Source: Thermomicrobiales bacterium
GTDB taxonomy: Bacteria; Chloroflexota; Chloroflexia; Thermomicrobiales; CFX8
Direction of reading: 5' to 3'
Assembly (NCBI GenBank): GCA_037045155.1
Contig: JBAOIG010000002.1
Span: 248,001-312,000, forward strand
Length of the DNA: 64,000 bases
Shown here: positions 44,247-54,234 of the stretch, piece after piece
Layout: each line of letters opens with the position of its first letter
Numbering within the stretch: position 1 is the first letter of the stretch
Notes under the pieces: model-generated
Told to the model about the DNA's origin: nothing
Seen by the model: only the letters and a program-made list of their open reading frames with translations
Database searches by the model: none
Position numbers and translations under genes: made by a program

Positions 44247-45011
44247 CTATACGGCGGCCCAGCCTCCGTCGGCAGCGATGATCGCGCCGTTGATCTGGCG
44301 CGACTCGTCCGACGCGAGGAAGAGCGCGACATTGGCGATGTCCTCCGGCGCGAGGAAGGCCGGCAGGAGCGCGTGGAACTCGCCCGCCCGGGCCATGCCG
44401 ACCATGTCGAGCCGGTCCTGCGGCATCGTCTCGGCGATGTTCGTCGCCGTCGCGCCGGGGCAGATCGCGTTGCAGCGGATGCCGCGCTTCGCGTACATCC
44501 AGGCCGTGTTGCGCGTCAGCCCGATCAGCGCGTGCTTGGAGGTGGTGTAGGCCGCGCCGCCCGCGCCGCCATGGAGGCCGGCGATCGAGGCGATGTTGAT
44601 GATCGAGCCGCCGCCGTGCTCCAGCATGTGCGTGACCGCGCGACGGCTGGCGAACATCGGGCCATCAACGTTGATGCCGATCACCCGCCGCCAGATCTCG
44701 TCGGTGACCTCGCCGACGCCCTGCATGTAGTCGGATATGCCGGCGTTGTTGACCAGCACATCCAGCCGGCCATACGCCGCGATGGCCCGCTCGACCAGCT
44801 CGTCCGCCGTCGCCGGGTCGGCGATGTCCCCCTGCACGCCGATGGCCGCGCCGCCGTCGGCGGTCAGCGTCTTCACCGCCGCATCCAGCCGCTCGCCGTT
44901 CCAGTCGGCCGCCACGACGCTGGCTCCCTCGGCGACAAACCGCGTCGCCATCGCCAGCCCGATCCCCGACGCCGCCCCGGTGATGATCGCTACCTTGCCG
45001 CTCAGTCGCAT
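44247..45011 (-). CDS. Short-chain dehydrogenase/reductase
   Basis: 254 residues, the standard SDR length. The cofactor motif 'ITGAASGIGLAM' lies at residues 10-21, 'NNAG' near 88, catalytic Ser in 'IINIASIAGLHG' and Tyr-Lys in 'AAYTTSKHAL'. The acidic residue after the second strand ('VVAADWNGE') suggests NAD over NADP. The substrate is unknown. It lies between the M14 peptidase and the PHP phosphatase on the minus strand. Confidence 0.9.
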   Translation of the reverse strand: MRLSGKVAIITGAASGIGLAMATRFVAEGASVVAADWNGERLDAAVKTLTADGGAAIGVQGDIADPATADELVERAIAAYGRLDVLVNNAGISDYMQGVGEVTDEIWRRVIGINVDGPMFASRRAVTHMLEHGGGSIINIASIAGLHGGAGGAAYTTSKHALIGLTRNTAWMYAKRGIRCNAICPGATATNIAETMPQDRLDMVGMARAGEFHALLPAFLAPEDIANVALFLASDESRQINGAIIAADGGWAAV

Positions 45012-45038
45012 GATCGTTCCTTTCTCATCCCTTTTGCC

Positions 45039-47516
45039 TCATCCCCCATCCCTCATCTCCATCCCCGCCGCGAACAGCGTGTTGAACAGCAGCCGGTAAG
45101 CGCCGCGCGCCTGGGCGCGGAACTGCGGGCGGAAGCCGAAGAGGATGACACGGCCCTTGTCGACTGGCACATCCAGCAGCGCCGCCTTGCCACGCAGGTG
45201 CTCGCCGCCGAGCATCCAGCCAGAGAGTAGCTGGTTCTGCAGCGGGTAGCGTCCGACGACAGTCGCCCCGCCGTTCGGGGAGACGACATCGAAGGCCGGC
45301 GAGCTGACAAACAGCACCGCAGCCTCCCGCTCATACCCCCAGGCAATCGGATGAGTCGGGTCGAGCAGCAGCCGTAGCAGCGAGCCGGGATTATAGAACG
45401 TCTCCGGCCGCACACCCTCCAGAACATTCGTCACAGGTAGATAGAGCTGCTTGATCGCCACCTCGCAGGCAGCATCGAGCGCGACGAGTGTGCCGCCACC
45501 TTCGACGAAGCGACGCAGATTGGTCATGCCCAGTTCGCCAATCCCGCCGGAGTACTGCTTCGGGTATTCGGATGCCGGGTTGCCCTCCAGAATGTCGCGC
45601 GCCGACTGCTGGGGCAGGACGATGGCGTCGAACCGCGCGCCGAGGCTGCCCTGACGCAGGTCGCGGTCGCGGATTGTCTCGAACCGCTGGTCGTAGCGCT
45701 CGAAGATGAAGCGCGTCCAGCCCTCGTCGATCCCATTCGGCCGCCACGAGCGATAGAGCCCCACCCGTGGCGTGGTCAGCCGCGCGATCGCGTCGCCCAG
45801 ATCATTCCGCCCGGCCGCGTTTGCGACGACGTGCGTCGCCCGCGCGACCTGCTCGACCGTCGCACGCGCCAGACCCTCGACGACGAACGTGCCGATCGGG
45901 AGGCTCCCGCCCTGAGCTGCGACGCGAGAGACACGCCCGCCGGCCGCCAGCAGCTGGTTGACCGCCCGCACGCTGGCGTTCACTCGCGGGTCGAGCGTGT
46001 AGAGTTCGCCGCTCCCGTCGACCCCGCCTTCCGGCATGGCAATCCGTTCGACCGGCGTCAGCTCTGCTTCGAACGGGTGCTCCACCTGGATCGTCTCGAC
46101 CCCCATCTGGATCGGCAACGAGTGGGCGGTGATGTCGTAGGGCGGCTTCGGCGGGCCGCCCGGATAGAGGCGCAGATCGGGGTAGTGTTGCGTCTGCAGC
46201 ATCGTCGTGGCGAAGCGGCCGGCCGGCTGGCCGGCCAGGACGACGTGCGAGCCGGCCGGGAACTCGACGCCATCTGCCACGATCGGCTCGACTGCCTGCT
46301 GAATCTCGACCGCGCCAGTGCGCAGCACATCCAGCAGCTCGGCGGCGGTGACCGGGTCGGGCTGGCCGGCGGGGACGACGAATGCGTACGGCGCGCTGGC
46401 CTCGACAGCGTGGCGCTGGATCGCGAGGAAATTGCGCACCCAGCGGTCGCGCCAGACGGCGGCGGTGTTGAGCGCGGCCCAGGTGGCGATCGTGTTGTAG
46501 TCGACGATGTCGCGCAACGTCCAGTCGCCGCCAGTCCACGGCAGCGGGTGGTTCCATGTCGCGACTTTCGGATCGAATCCCCGCCGCTCGGGCAGCTGGG
46601 CTTCGGTGAGCACGATCGGTGTCGCGATTCGCACGCTGGCCGCCTCCGACAGGATGCGGACCCCGCCGTGGTAGTGCTGGTAGGCGCGCGAGGGGGAATA
46701 GGCGTCGAAGATGATGTTGGTCGCCACGCCGGCCTTGCCGGCCGCCGTCAGATCGGCAGCCATCGCCTGGCCCATCAACGCCACCTCGGAGCGGAGGATC
46801 GGGTCGACATTCGGGTCGTAGGGGTCGATGAACGGCGGCAGCACGTAGCGCGCGCCATCCGGCATCATCTGATGCTGGTCGAAGACGATGTGTGGGTGCC
46901 AGACGTTATGGATCTGCTCGATTGCCAGCCGCGTCTCGGCCTGGGTAAACATGAACCAGTCGCGGTTATTATCGTGACCCGTATAGGTATGGTAGAGCGT
47001 CGGCGGCTGGGAACCCTCGTGAGGAGTGCCGAGCGTCTGCTCGTACCAGTCGGCGACCAGCTCCATCCCGTCGGGATTGAGCGAGGGAACCAGCAGCAGG
47101 ATCACCTCGTCGAGGATGCGCTGGACCTCGGGGTCGTCGCGCGTGGCGAGATCGTAGACAAGCTCCGGCGTCATCTGGACAGCGCCGACCTCGGTTGCAT
47201 GGATCGAGCATGTCAGCAGCAGGACGGAGCGGCCTTCGATGACGAGTGACTCAGCCTCATCATCGGCCAGCCCACGCGGGTCGAACAGCTGCTGCTGGAT
47301 CGCGCGATAGCGATCGAGTCGGGCGAGGTTGTCGGGAGCGGAGATTGTCAGCAGCACGAACGGCTGGCCCTCGGTTGCGATTCCGAGCTGCTCGTATCGC
47401 ACGCGGTCGCTGGCGGCGGCAACCTCCTGAAAATAGGCCAACATGTCCGGCCAGCGCACCAGCTTCCGGTCGCTGCCCATCCGAAAGCCAAATCGTGCCT
47501 GAGGCTGCTGGATCAT
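45039..47516 (-). CDS. M14-family zinc carboxypeptidase-like protein (large)
   Basis: 825 residues. The N-terminal third is an M14 domain with zinc ligands in 'LLTCSIHATEVGAVQM' (HxxE) and a later His in 'PHIVFDQHQMM', together with 'LVPSLNPDGM' and 'NNRDWFMF'. The C-terminal half contains a type-1 glutamine-amidotransferase-like region ('GTLVALDAACEVAIKQLY', 'GKAALLDVPVDKGRVILFGF'). No signal peptide is visible, so it may be cytosolic and cut imported peptides. ATG 47516 follows GAGGAAGGA. Divergent from the lipoprotein gene at 47623. Confidence 0.85.
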   Translation of the reverse strand: MIQQPQARFGFRMGSDRKLVRWPDMLAYFQEVAAASDRVRYEQLGIATEGQPFVLLTISAPDNLARLDRYRAIQQQLFDPRGLADDEAESLVIEGRSVLLLTCSIHATEVGAVQMTPELVYDLATRDDPEVQRILDEVILLLVPSLNPDGMELVADWYEQTLGTPHEGSQPPTLYHTYTGHDNNRDWFMFTQAETRLAIEQIHNVWHPHIVFDQHQMMPDGARYVLPPFIDPYDPNVDPILRSEVALMGQAMAADLTAAGKAGVATNIIFDAYSPSRAYQHYHGGVRILSEAASVRIATPIVLTEAQLPERRGFDPKVATWNHPLPWTGGDWTLRDIVDYNTIATWAALNTAAVWRDRWVRNFLAIQRHAVEASAPYAFVVPAGQPDPVTAAELLDVLRTGAVEIQQAVEPIVADGVEFPAGSHVVLAGQPAGRFATTMLQTQHYPDLRLYPGGPPKPPYDITAHSLPIQMGVETIQVEHPFEAELTPVERIAMPEGGVDGSGELYTLDPRVNASVRAVNQLLAAGGRVSRVAAQGGSLPIGTFVVEGLARATVEQVARATHVVANAAGRNDLGDAIARLTTPRVGLYRSWRPNGIDEGWTRFIFERYDQRFETIRDRDLRQGSLGARFDAIVLPQQSARDILEGNPASEYPKQYSGGIGELGMTNLRRFVEGGGTLVALDAACEVAIKQLYLPVTNVLEGVRPETFYNPGSLLRLLLDPTHPIAWGYEREAAVLFVSSPAFDVVSPNGGATVVGRYPLQNQLLSGWMLGGEHLRGKAALLDVPVDKGRVILFGFRPQFRAQARGAYRLLFNTLFAAGMEMRDGG

Positions 47517-47622
47517 GGTCGTGTCCTTCCTCGTTGCGTCATTGCCGGCGATCGTACCCGATGACAGGCCGGCGTGGCGTCTTTACAATCCAACCCGATC
47601 GACCAGATGGCAGGGGTATCGA

Positions 47623-48741
47623 GTGGTTTCGAGCGCACGGAAACCAGCGCGCGGATATAGACGGGTAACGCGGGAGCTCCACCTGGCGCCCGTGCTGGTC
47701 GCGCTCGTGTTGCTGGTGGCCGGCTGCCGGATTGGATCGCCGCCGACTCCGACACCACCGATCAGCGCCAGCCCGACGGAGACGCTCACCCCGGCTGGCG
47801 ATGTCCTGCGGATCAATGGTGTGCCGGTGCGGCGAATCGTGATTCCATCGGCGAGCATCGGCCCGATCTTCGCGCTCGCCGCCGACACGCTCTATCGCAT
47901 GGAGAAGGGAACGTGGACGCCGATCGGCAACGATCGCCTCGGTCGTCACTACCTCGTCGACCCCGAAGATCTCGAGCGCGTCTTCCGTGGCCGGCACCGT
48001 GTCTGCGGCGGCAGCCCGCCCGAGCCGGACGTCCCGATGGAGGAATCGAAGGACGGCGGCCTGCACTGGCGGCAGCTGACACTGGGAACGAATATCGAGC
48101 CGATGCTGTTTGACCCGAACGACCACGAGGTGATCTACGGCGCGGACTGCAACAGTCTGGTCATCTCGACGAATGCGGGGAACACCTGGAGCCGGATCGA
48201 CCCGCTGCCAGGCTACTCTATCGTCGATGTCCGGCTGATCGGCACGATGTTGCTGGTGCTGGGCATCAATCCGGTCGGAACGTCCGCGCTGTCCGCGGTA
48301 GATGTCACCGACCCACACACGCCAGAGGCCGGCGGAATACTACTGACCGCCAACGGCAAGGCGCGGATGGACGCCACTCGTGAGCTGATCGTCGTCGCAG
48401 GGGCAGGATCGATCCACACGTCCTCCGATGGCGGGCAGACCTGGTCCGAGACAGAGGCGCTGGTCGAGGTCGACCCCGTCCAGACTCCCCCGGCCGGCGC
48501 GACTGCGGCCGGGAATCCACTGGGGAATGTGCTGTCTCTCCGGATCGGGCCATCGAAGATCAAGCGACTCTACGCTGGCACGGCGGCCGGCCTGATCGTC
48601 TCGCAGGACGACGGGCTCACCTGGGTGCGCTACGACGGGGTCTCCGCCACCGCGATCGTCACCGAGATCCAGTTCGGCCTGGCTAACGCCGACCTCTACG
48701 TCACAACCGACCCGGGGGTGATCATGGTCCCGGCGCCGTAG
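47623..48741 (+). CDS. BNR-repeat lipoprotein
   Basis: 372 residues. A basic N-terminus and hydrophobic core end in a lipobox ('VLVALVLLVAGC'), then a Pro/Thr-rich linker and a propeller with Asp-box-like blades ('SKDGGLHWRQLTLG', 'VISTNAGNTWSRIDP', 'HTSSDGGQTWSETEA', 'VSQDDGLTWVRY'). It is a surface-anchored propeller of unknown ligand. I chose GTG 47623, six bases after AGGGG; the upstream open frame lacks a ribosome-binding site. Confidence 0.78.
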   Translation: MVSSARKPARGYRRVTRELHLAPVLVALVLLVAGCRIGSPPTPTPPISASPTETLTPAGDVLRINGVPVRRIVIPSASIGPIFALAADTLYRMEKGTWTPIGNDRLGRHYLVDPEDLERVFRGRHRVCGGSPPEPDVPMEESKDGGLHWRQLTLGTNIEPMLFDPNDHEVIYGADCNSLVISTNAGNTWSRIDPLPGYSIVDVRLIGTMLLVLGINPVGTSALSAVDVTDPHTPEAGGILLTANGKARMDATRELIVVAGAGSIHTSSDGGQTWSETEALVEVDPVQTPPAGATAAGNPLGNVLSLRIGPSKIKRLYAGTAAGLIVSQDDGLTWVRYDGVSATAIVTEIQFGLANADLYVTTDPGVIMVPAP

Positions 48742-48933
48742 TGGCGGTGATGGCGGTGAGGGTGGCGGTGAGATCACGACGACGCCGACCCATCGCACAT
48801 GCTACACTGGTGCGATCGATCAATGAATGAGCGACTCCGGGCGGTTGGCAGTCAGATGGGGTGATCCAGGCCAACGTCCGTTTGTCGTACGACCGACGCA
48901 ACAGGCAGCTGGTCATGCAAGTGCCTCGCCGGG

Positions 48934-48945
48934 GCCAATATTGGC
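48934..48945. promoter_or_regulatory. 12-bp perfect palindrome in the dppB leader
   Basis: GCCAATATTGGC lies 36 bases before the preferred dppB start. It is AT-rich at its centre and may be a repressor or activator site for the peptide-uptake cluster. Confidence 0.35.
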
Positions 48946-48981
48946 AATTGCATGAAGCCCCGGGAGGCGAGGGAACGCTAC

Positions 48982-49906
48982 GTGGGACGATTCATTATTG
49001 GGCGGCTACTTGCCGTTATTCCGACCCTCCTACTAGTGTACACACTCACTTTTGTTGTCATGCACGCGACACCAGGTGGGCCGTGGGATAATTCAGAGAA
49101 GCCGCTTCCGAAAGCAGTTGTGGAAGCCATTCGGGCAAAATATAACCTGGATAAGCCGCTATGGAAGCAATATCTGTATTATTTATGGGATGTACTGCAC
49201 GGTGACTTCGGTCCTTCGTTCACGAATTCATCACAGTCCGCGTCGGATATCGTTCGGAACTTCCTGCCTGTATCAATTGCAGCTGGGCCTTGTAGCGATG
49301 CTGATCGGGATTCCGTTAGGTATTGGCCTGGGCCTGCTCGCGGCGCTCAAACAGAACACTGCCGCGGATTACACGGCTATGTTCGTGGCAGTCATCGGGA
49401 TCTCAACACCGAGTTATGTCACCGCAACATTGCTCATCGTCGTGCTTTCGCTGAAGTTGCATCTCGTTCCGACGAGCGGATGGGGCGGCATCTTCAGTTC
49501 CCACATCGTCATCCCGGCTCTGGCGCTGTCGTTCGCGCCTGCCGCGTCACTTGCCCGATATACGCGCTCGGCGACGCTGGAGATCATGCGCCAGGATTAC
49601 ATCCGGACCGCCCGCGCTAAGGGACTCCACGGACGCTCGATTGTCTTACGTCACGTGCTGAAGAACGCGCTTATCCCTATCGTGACAGTCGGTGGGTTGA
49701 TCTTCGCCGGCATTATCACAGGTTCATTTTTCGTCGAGACCGTCGTCGGTGTGCCGGGTATTGGTCGCTATTTCGTCACTGCCGCAACCGCTCGGGACTA
49801 CCCGGTTCTCATGGCGATCACGCTGCTCTTTGCCGTCATCATCATCATGATGAATCTGCTTGTCGATGTCGCCTACGCCTTCCTGGATCCACGAATCCGA
49901 TTCTGA
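48982..49906 (+). pseudogene. dppB: Peptide ABC transporter permease DppB/OppB-like, one frameshift
   Basis: GTG 48982 (GAGGGA upstream) starts 'MGRFIIGRLLAVIPTLLL', the standard DppB opening. 'VVMHATPGGPW' and the periplasmic 'KYNLDKPLWKQYLYYLWDV' follow. One extra G near 49282 moves the rest to another frame, where 'QLGLVAMLIGIPLGIGLGL', the cytoplasmic EAA loop ('RTARAKGLHGRSIVLRHVLK') and the final helices run to 49906. Deleting that base restores 'PVSIQLGLVAM' and a normal length of about 308 residues. Its partner dppC follows after 32 bases and is intact, so sequencing error is the simplest explanation. Forms the membrane channel with DppC for peptide uptake. Confidence 0.85.
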
Positions 49907-49938
49907 GGCAATGCGTTCACATTGGTGAAGGGGAAGCT

Positions 49939-50922
49939 GTGACTACGCCGGTTGCAACAGACAACAAGGCTAACGATCGGGATCACTCCCTCGCCGGAGC
50001 CTCATTTACGAACAGCCGCCAGCGCAGCCTCACACGCGATGCCATGATTCGGCTGCGTCGCAATAAGGCGGCGGTTACCGGGCTTGCCATTATCATTATC
50101 GTTCTGCTTCTCGCGATTTTGGCCCCACTGCTCGCCCCTTATAACCCTAACAAACAGGACCTTCTCCAGACGTACGCAACACCCAGTCGGAGCCACCTGC
50201 TAGGAACAGACATCCTCGGCCGTGACATTCTCAGCCGCTTGCTGTTCGGTGCTCGTGTTTCAATGAGCGTCGCACTTGTCACAACGACCCTTGCGGTCCT
50301 GATTGGCCTACCGATCGGGCTTGCATCGGGGTTCATCGGAGGAAAGACCGACTTCATCATCATGCGGATCGTCGATGCCTTCTACGCGTTTCCTGACTTG
50401 CTCTTCATCATTATCATCTCGACATATCTGAACGCGGCCCTTCCCCATGCGACCAGTGGGTTTCTCCTCGTACTGAAGCACGTCAACGACTTCGCAGGTG
50501 GCCTGGCCGGCGTGTTCATCGCATTGGCTCTCTTTGGCTGGCTGGGATTGAGTCGGGTCGTTCGTGGTCAGGTTCTGTCGATCCGCAACCGGGAATATGT
50601 GACATCGGCTGAATCTATTGGCGCCGGGAAGCTTCGGATCATGTTTCTCCATATCCTCCCGAACTCGTTAGCGCCGATCATCATTCTAGTTGCTCTTCTG
50701 TTGCCACAGTTCATCATCGCTGAGGCTGGACTCAGCTTCATTGGGCTTGGGGTTCAGCCGCCAAACGCAAGCTGGGGAATCATGATTTCTGAGGGTGTCC
50801 CGGCCCTGCGCGCCCATCCGCACGTGATGCTGGTTCCGGGCATTACACTTTCCATCACGCTGCTAGCTTTCAACTTCTTCGGGGACGGGCTCCGCGACGC
50901 ACTTGACCCATCGATGCATTGA
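49939..50922 (+). CDS. dppC: Peptide ABC transporter permease DppC/OppC-like
   Basis: 327 residues. N-terminal cytoplasmic tail, first membrane helix ('AAVTGLAIIIIVLLLAILAP'), the conserved 'HLLGTDILGRDILSRLLFGA' segment, and the EAA loop 'YVTSAESIGAGKLRIMFLHI' that docks on the ATPase. The C-terminal 'FFGDGLRDALDP' ending is typical of DppC. GTG 49939 follows AAGGGGAAG. Second gene of the peptide-uptake cluster; no ATPase genes (dppD/dppF) follow, so a shared ATPase must be encoded elsewhere. Confidence 0.9.
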   Translation: MTTPVATDNKANDRDHSLAGASFTNSRQRSLTRDAMIRLRRNKAAVTGLAIIIIVLLLAILAPLLAPYNPNKQDLLQTYATPSRSHLLGTDILGRDILSRLLFGARVSMSVALVTTTLAVLIGLPIGLASGFIGGKTDFIIMRIVDAFYAFPDLLFIIIISTYLNAALPHATSGFLLVLKHVNDFAGGLAGVFIALALFGWLGLSRVVRGQVLSIRNREYVTSAESIGAGKLRIMFLHILPNSLAPIIILVALLLPQFIIAEAGLSFIGLGVQPPNASWGIMISEGVPALRAHPHVMLVPGITLSITLLAFNFFGDGLRDALDPSMH

Positions 50923-51062
50923 TACGGGAAGTGTGGCCGACGTGCCGTCTTTGTCATTGTCCGCCGTCGTAAGCGAGAGGAGCAGTGAGCGGACGACCTC
51001 GTAGAGCATAGAGGATGATCCCGGGGATCTGTTCACATTGTCTTTCACGAAGGAGGGGACCC

Positions 51063-52916
51063 GTGGGCACGGAATCAACTGTCTCGGAACTACTGGACGG
51101 CAAGAAAAAGCTCTCGCGCCGCAATGTGCTGCGGCTAGCAACGTTCGCCGCGGGCTCGGCCGTCGTTGGCACATTGCTGGCGGCGTGCGGCGGCAGCAGC
51201 AGCAACGATAAGGCAACCCAACCGGCTACCAGCGCCACGGCGCCTGCTTCTTCAACAGGTGCTGCGAGCGGCGGGGCCACTGCTCCTGCTGCGGCCACTA
51301 CGGCAGGCGGCGCCAGCACACCGGCTGCGACCGTCGCACCACCACCGAGCGCTGGAAGTGGGCCTGATCCGGCCAAGATGGCCGCCGACCAGGTGATCCG
51401 CATCGCCAATCTCGAACCACAGAAGGTGGATCCGAACCTGACGGCGTCCGGCAACGAAGTCCAGGTGGTCATGCTTCTGTTCGATGGCCTGCTCGCGTTC
51501 GACCGCGACGCGAATGCGCTTCCGCTCTGTGCGGAAAAGTGGGAGATCTCAGCCGACGGGCTGGACTACACCTTCAAAATGCGATCGGGTGTGACATGGT
51601 CCGACGGCAGTAAGGTCACCGCGAAGGATTTCGAGTACTCGTTCAAGCGACTGGTTGATCCGGTGCTGGCATCGGAATACGCCCAGTCTGCGTTTCCCAT
51701 CACGGGCGCTGAGGACTTCTTTAGCGGCAAGAGCACCGACGCCTCGACGATCGGTGTGTCGGCGGTCGACGAATCCACGCTTACGCTCAAGATGACAGGC
51801 CCAGCCGCGTATTTCCTTGCCGTCCTGGCTACGTGGAACTTCATGCCGATTCCGAAGGCCGCAGTCGACAAGTTCGCCGAGAAATGGGTCGAGGCCGGAA
51901 ATATTGTCACAAACGGGATGTACACGATGACATCCTGGAAGCACGACCAGAGCATCGTGCTCGATATCAACAAGGACTACTGGGGTGAGAAGCCGTACCT
52001 GACGAGGGTTGAATACGTCATCACCCCCGATCCGTCCGCGACGAGCGTGGCGGCCTTCGAGAACAACGAGCTGGACGTGACCTACCCGGTGCCGGCCGGT
52101 GATGTGGACCGCATCCGTGGCGACGCGAAGCTGGGTCCACAATTCATCAAGTTCCTCGCGTCTGGGTCAACCTTCATCCTGTACGACTGTGCCAACAAGA
52201 ACTCGCCGGCGAGCAACCCGGACGTCCGCAATGCCATGTATCTGGCGATCGACCGCGAGAAGTTGGTCAGCGCAGGACTGAAGAATCTCTATGACCCAGC
52301 ACCGCTGATGACGCCCCCGGGCATCAAGGGTCGCAACGAAGCCGCCATCCCGAAGGGCGGACCGGACGAGGCACGAAAGCTCCTCGAAAAGGCCGGCTAT
52401 CCCGGAGGCAAAGGCTTCCCCAGCATGACACTGACCTGGCCGGTAAATCCGAATTACGACCTGGCAGCCCAGATCATCCAGCAGATGTGGAAGGACGAGC
52501 TGGGGATCGATGTCACACTTCAGCGGATGGAGGCAAAGGCACACCGTGCGTTCTTCGGATCGCTGAGCGACGAAAATATCCACTACGATTTCTATATCTG
52601 GGGCTGGGGCTCTGACTACGAAGACCCGTATAACTGGTTCAATCTCCTCTGGGAGTCGAGTCAGGACTTCTATCGCACGCGCTGGAAGAACGATCAGTAC
52701 GACAAGCTCGTGCAAGATGCTGCCGTCGAGCTCGACACCGACAAGCGCACCAAGCTCTATGAGCAGTCTGAAGTCATCCTGATGCAGGACATGCCAGTTG
52801 TCCCGCTCCATTACGCCGCGAACAACTTCCTGGTGCGTTCGACGGTGAAGGACATGGTATGGCGGCGCGTGGCCAACGAGCGCTTCCTGCACAAGGTTTG
52901 GATCTCCAAGGAATAA
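51063..52916 (+). CDS. Peptide-binding lipoprotein of an ABC transporter (SBP family 5)
   Basis: 617 residues. The N-terminus 'LSRRNVLRLATFAAGSAVVG' followed by 'TLLAACGG' is a twin-arginine-type lipoprotein signal. A long Ala/Thr/Ser linker leads to an extracytoplasmic-solute-binding family 5 domain ('VIRIANLEPQKVDPNLTAS', 'DFEYSFKRLVDPVLASEYA', 'IYTPEDP'-type region replaced by 'WGSDYEDPYNWFNLLWE'). It would capture peptides on the outer face and deliver them to DppB/DppC. GTG 51063 has an excellent ribosome-binding site (AAGGAGGGG). A strong hairpin follows its stop. Confidence 0.88.
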   Translation: MGTESTVSELLDGKKKLSRRNVLRLATFAAGSAVVGTLLAACGGSSSNDKATQPATSATAPASSTGAASGGATAPAAATTAGGASTPAATVAPPPSAGSGPDPAKMAADQVIRIANLEPQKVDPNLTASGNEVQVVMLLFDGLLAFDRDANALPLCAEKWEISADGLDYTFKMRSGVTWSDGSKVTAKDFEYSFKRLVDPVLASEYAQSAFPITGAEDFFSGKSTDASTIGVSAVDESTLTLKMTGPAAYFLAVLATWNFMPIPKAAVDKFAEKWVEAGNIVTNGMYTMTSWKHDQSIVLDINKDYWGEKPYLTRVEYVITPDPSATSVAAFENNELDVTYPVPAGDVDRIRGDAKLGPQFIKFLASGSTFILYDCANKNSPASNPDVRNAMYLAIDREKLVSAGLKNLYDPAPLMTPPGIKGRNEAAIPKGGPDEARKLLEKAGYPGGKGFPSMTLTWPVNPNYDLAAQIIQQMWKDELGIDVTLQRMEAKAHRAFFGSLSDENIHYDFYIWGWGSDYEDPYNWFNLLWESSQDFYRTRWKNDQYDKLVQDAAVELDTDKRTKLYEQSEVILMQDMPVVPLHYAANNFLVRSTVKDMVWRRVANERFLHKVWISKE

Positions 52917-52926
52917 GCGATCAGAA

Positions 52927-52961
52927 GCTCGGTCCCCCAAGCCTGGCTTGGGGGACCGAGC
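52927..52961 (+). terminator. 16-bp perfect hairpin after the binding-protein gene
   Basis: GCTCGGTCCCCCAAGC and GCTTGGGGGACCGAGC pair perfectly around a three-base loop. No T-run follows, and the next gene's ribosome-binding site starts about ten bases later. It may protect the abundant binding-protein mRNA or attenuate the downstream peptidase genes. Confidence 0.6.
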
Positions 52962-52979
52962 CTCTGAGGAGGAGGGGTG

Positions 52980-54038
52980 ATGACAGAGCGCATCGACCGC
53001 GTGCGCGGGTTGCTTGCCGAGCGCGGCTATGACGGGCTGATCGTCAGTAAGCCAGCCAACATCCGGTATCTTACCGGCGCAACCGGCACGGCAGCCGAAC
53101 TGCTGGTAACCGCGAACGACCTGTTGTTGCTGAACAGCTTCGTGGATATCACCGAGAACGGTGAGACCGCGCCGGACGTGCCACAAGCAACCCGGACGAA
53201 CTCAGCCGCGGACATGGCCACGGCGGTACATTCACGCGGACTCCAGCGGGTAGGGATCGAGACGCACCATCTGTCCCACGACACCTACATCACCTATCAG
53301 CAGTCGCTGGATGGGGTCGAGTTGTGTTCATCCGGAGGGATGGTCGAGGATCTGCGGGCCGTCAAGGATGAGGGCGAGATCGATCTGATCCAGCAGGGTA
53401 TGCAGGTAAACGATCTCGGCGTTCAGTATGTCAGGGACCATGCTCGGGAAGGAATGACCGAGTTCGAGCTTGGTGTCGGGCTCGAGACTGCCATGCGTGA
53501 GGCGGGCGCCGACGGACTGGGCTTTCTCATTGTGCAGTTTGGCGAGAACGCCGCCAAGCCACACCATCGCTTCAGCCAGCGTGCGCTGAGGCAGGGCGAC
53601 TTCATCCTCATCGACATCGGCGCTCTCCACCAGGGATATGGCTCTGACACAACGAGAACGCTCGTATTCGGTGAGCCGACCGAGCGCCAGCGCGCCGTCT
53701 ATGAAGCGGTGCATCGCGCTCAGGCAGCAGCCCTTTCCGCTGTCCGTGCAGGAGTAACTGGCGAGAGTGTGCATCAGGCCTCGGCGGACGTGATCCGAGA
53801 GGCGGGGTACGCGGCCTACTACGGCCACGGTGTTGGCCACGCGATCAACGAGGGGCCACGCCTCGCGCCATCATCGACCGACATCCTTCGTCCGGGACAC
53901 GTCGTCACGATCGAGCCGGGCATCTACATCGCCGAGTGGGGAGGGGTCCGCGTCGAAGACACGGTCGTTGTGACTGAGGGCGGATATCGAAATCTGGCGC
54001 GGTTCCCGAAGGACCTTACGATCATCTCAGCGCGATAA
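52980..54038 (+). CDS. M24-family metallopeptidase (Xaa-Pro aminopeptidase type), first copy
   Basis: 352 residues in the creatinase/prolidase layout: N-terminal domain ('GYDGLIVSKPANIRYLTGAT'), then the pita-bread metal site. Ligands are Asp in 'LIDIGALHQGYGSDTT' (two Asp), His in 'YYGHGVGHAINE', Glu in 'VVTIEPGIYI' and Glu in 'GVRVEDTVVV'. It removes N-terminal residues preceding proline, or cuts Xaa-Pro dipeptides, in the cytosol. ATG 52980 follows GGAGGAGGGG. Its placement after the peptide-binding protein says it processes imported peptides. Confidence 0.9.
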   Translation: MTERIDRVRGLLAERGYDGLIVSKPANIRYLTGATGTAAELLVTANDLLLLNSFVDITENGETAPDVPQATRTNSAADMATAVHSRGLQRVGIETHHLSHDTYITYQQSLDGVELCSSGGMVEDLRAVKDEGEIDLIQQGMQVNDLGVQYVRDHAREGMTEFELGVGLETAMREAGADGLGFLIVQFGENAAKPHHRFSQRALRQGDFILIDIGALHQGYGSDTTRTLVFGEPTERQRAVYEAVHRAQAAALSAVRAGVTGESVHQASADVIREAGYAAYYGHGVGHAINEGPRLAPSSTDILRPGHVVTIEPGIYIAEWGGVRVEDTVVVTEGGYRNLARFPKDLTIISAR

Positions 54039-54146
54039 TCCTCACACAGACCCGCTCACGTCGATTCCGTAGCAGGATCGGGGTGGGCGGGCTAGCGTGA
54101 CGTGCGTAAGCAGCGCAGAGTGGATAGTGGTCTGAGATTGACGTCG

Positions 54147-54194
54147 GTCGCTGGGTCCCGACTGACACGACGATCCCCATCGGGGCCCAGCGAC
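54147..54194 (+). promoter_or_regulatory. Long hairpin in the leader of the second M24 gene
   Basis: GTCGCTGGGTCCC and GGGGCCCAGCGAC pair over 13 bases with one G-T pair, around a 22-base loop, about 40 bases before the start at 54235. It could be a terminator-like attenuator. Confidence 0.4.
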
Positions 54195-54234
54195 TGATGG
54201 GCGTCGCCTTGCGAACTTAGGAAGGTGGTACATC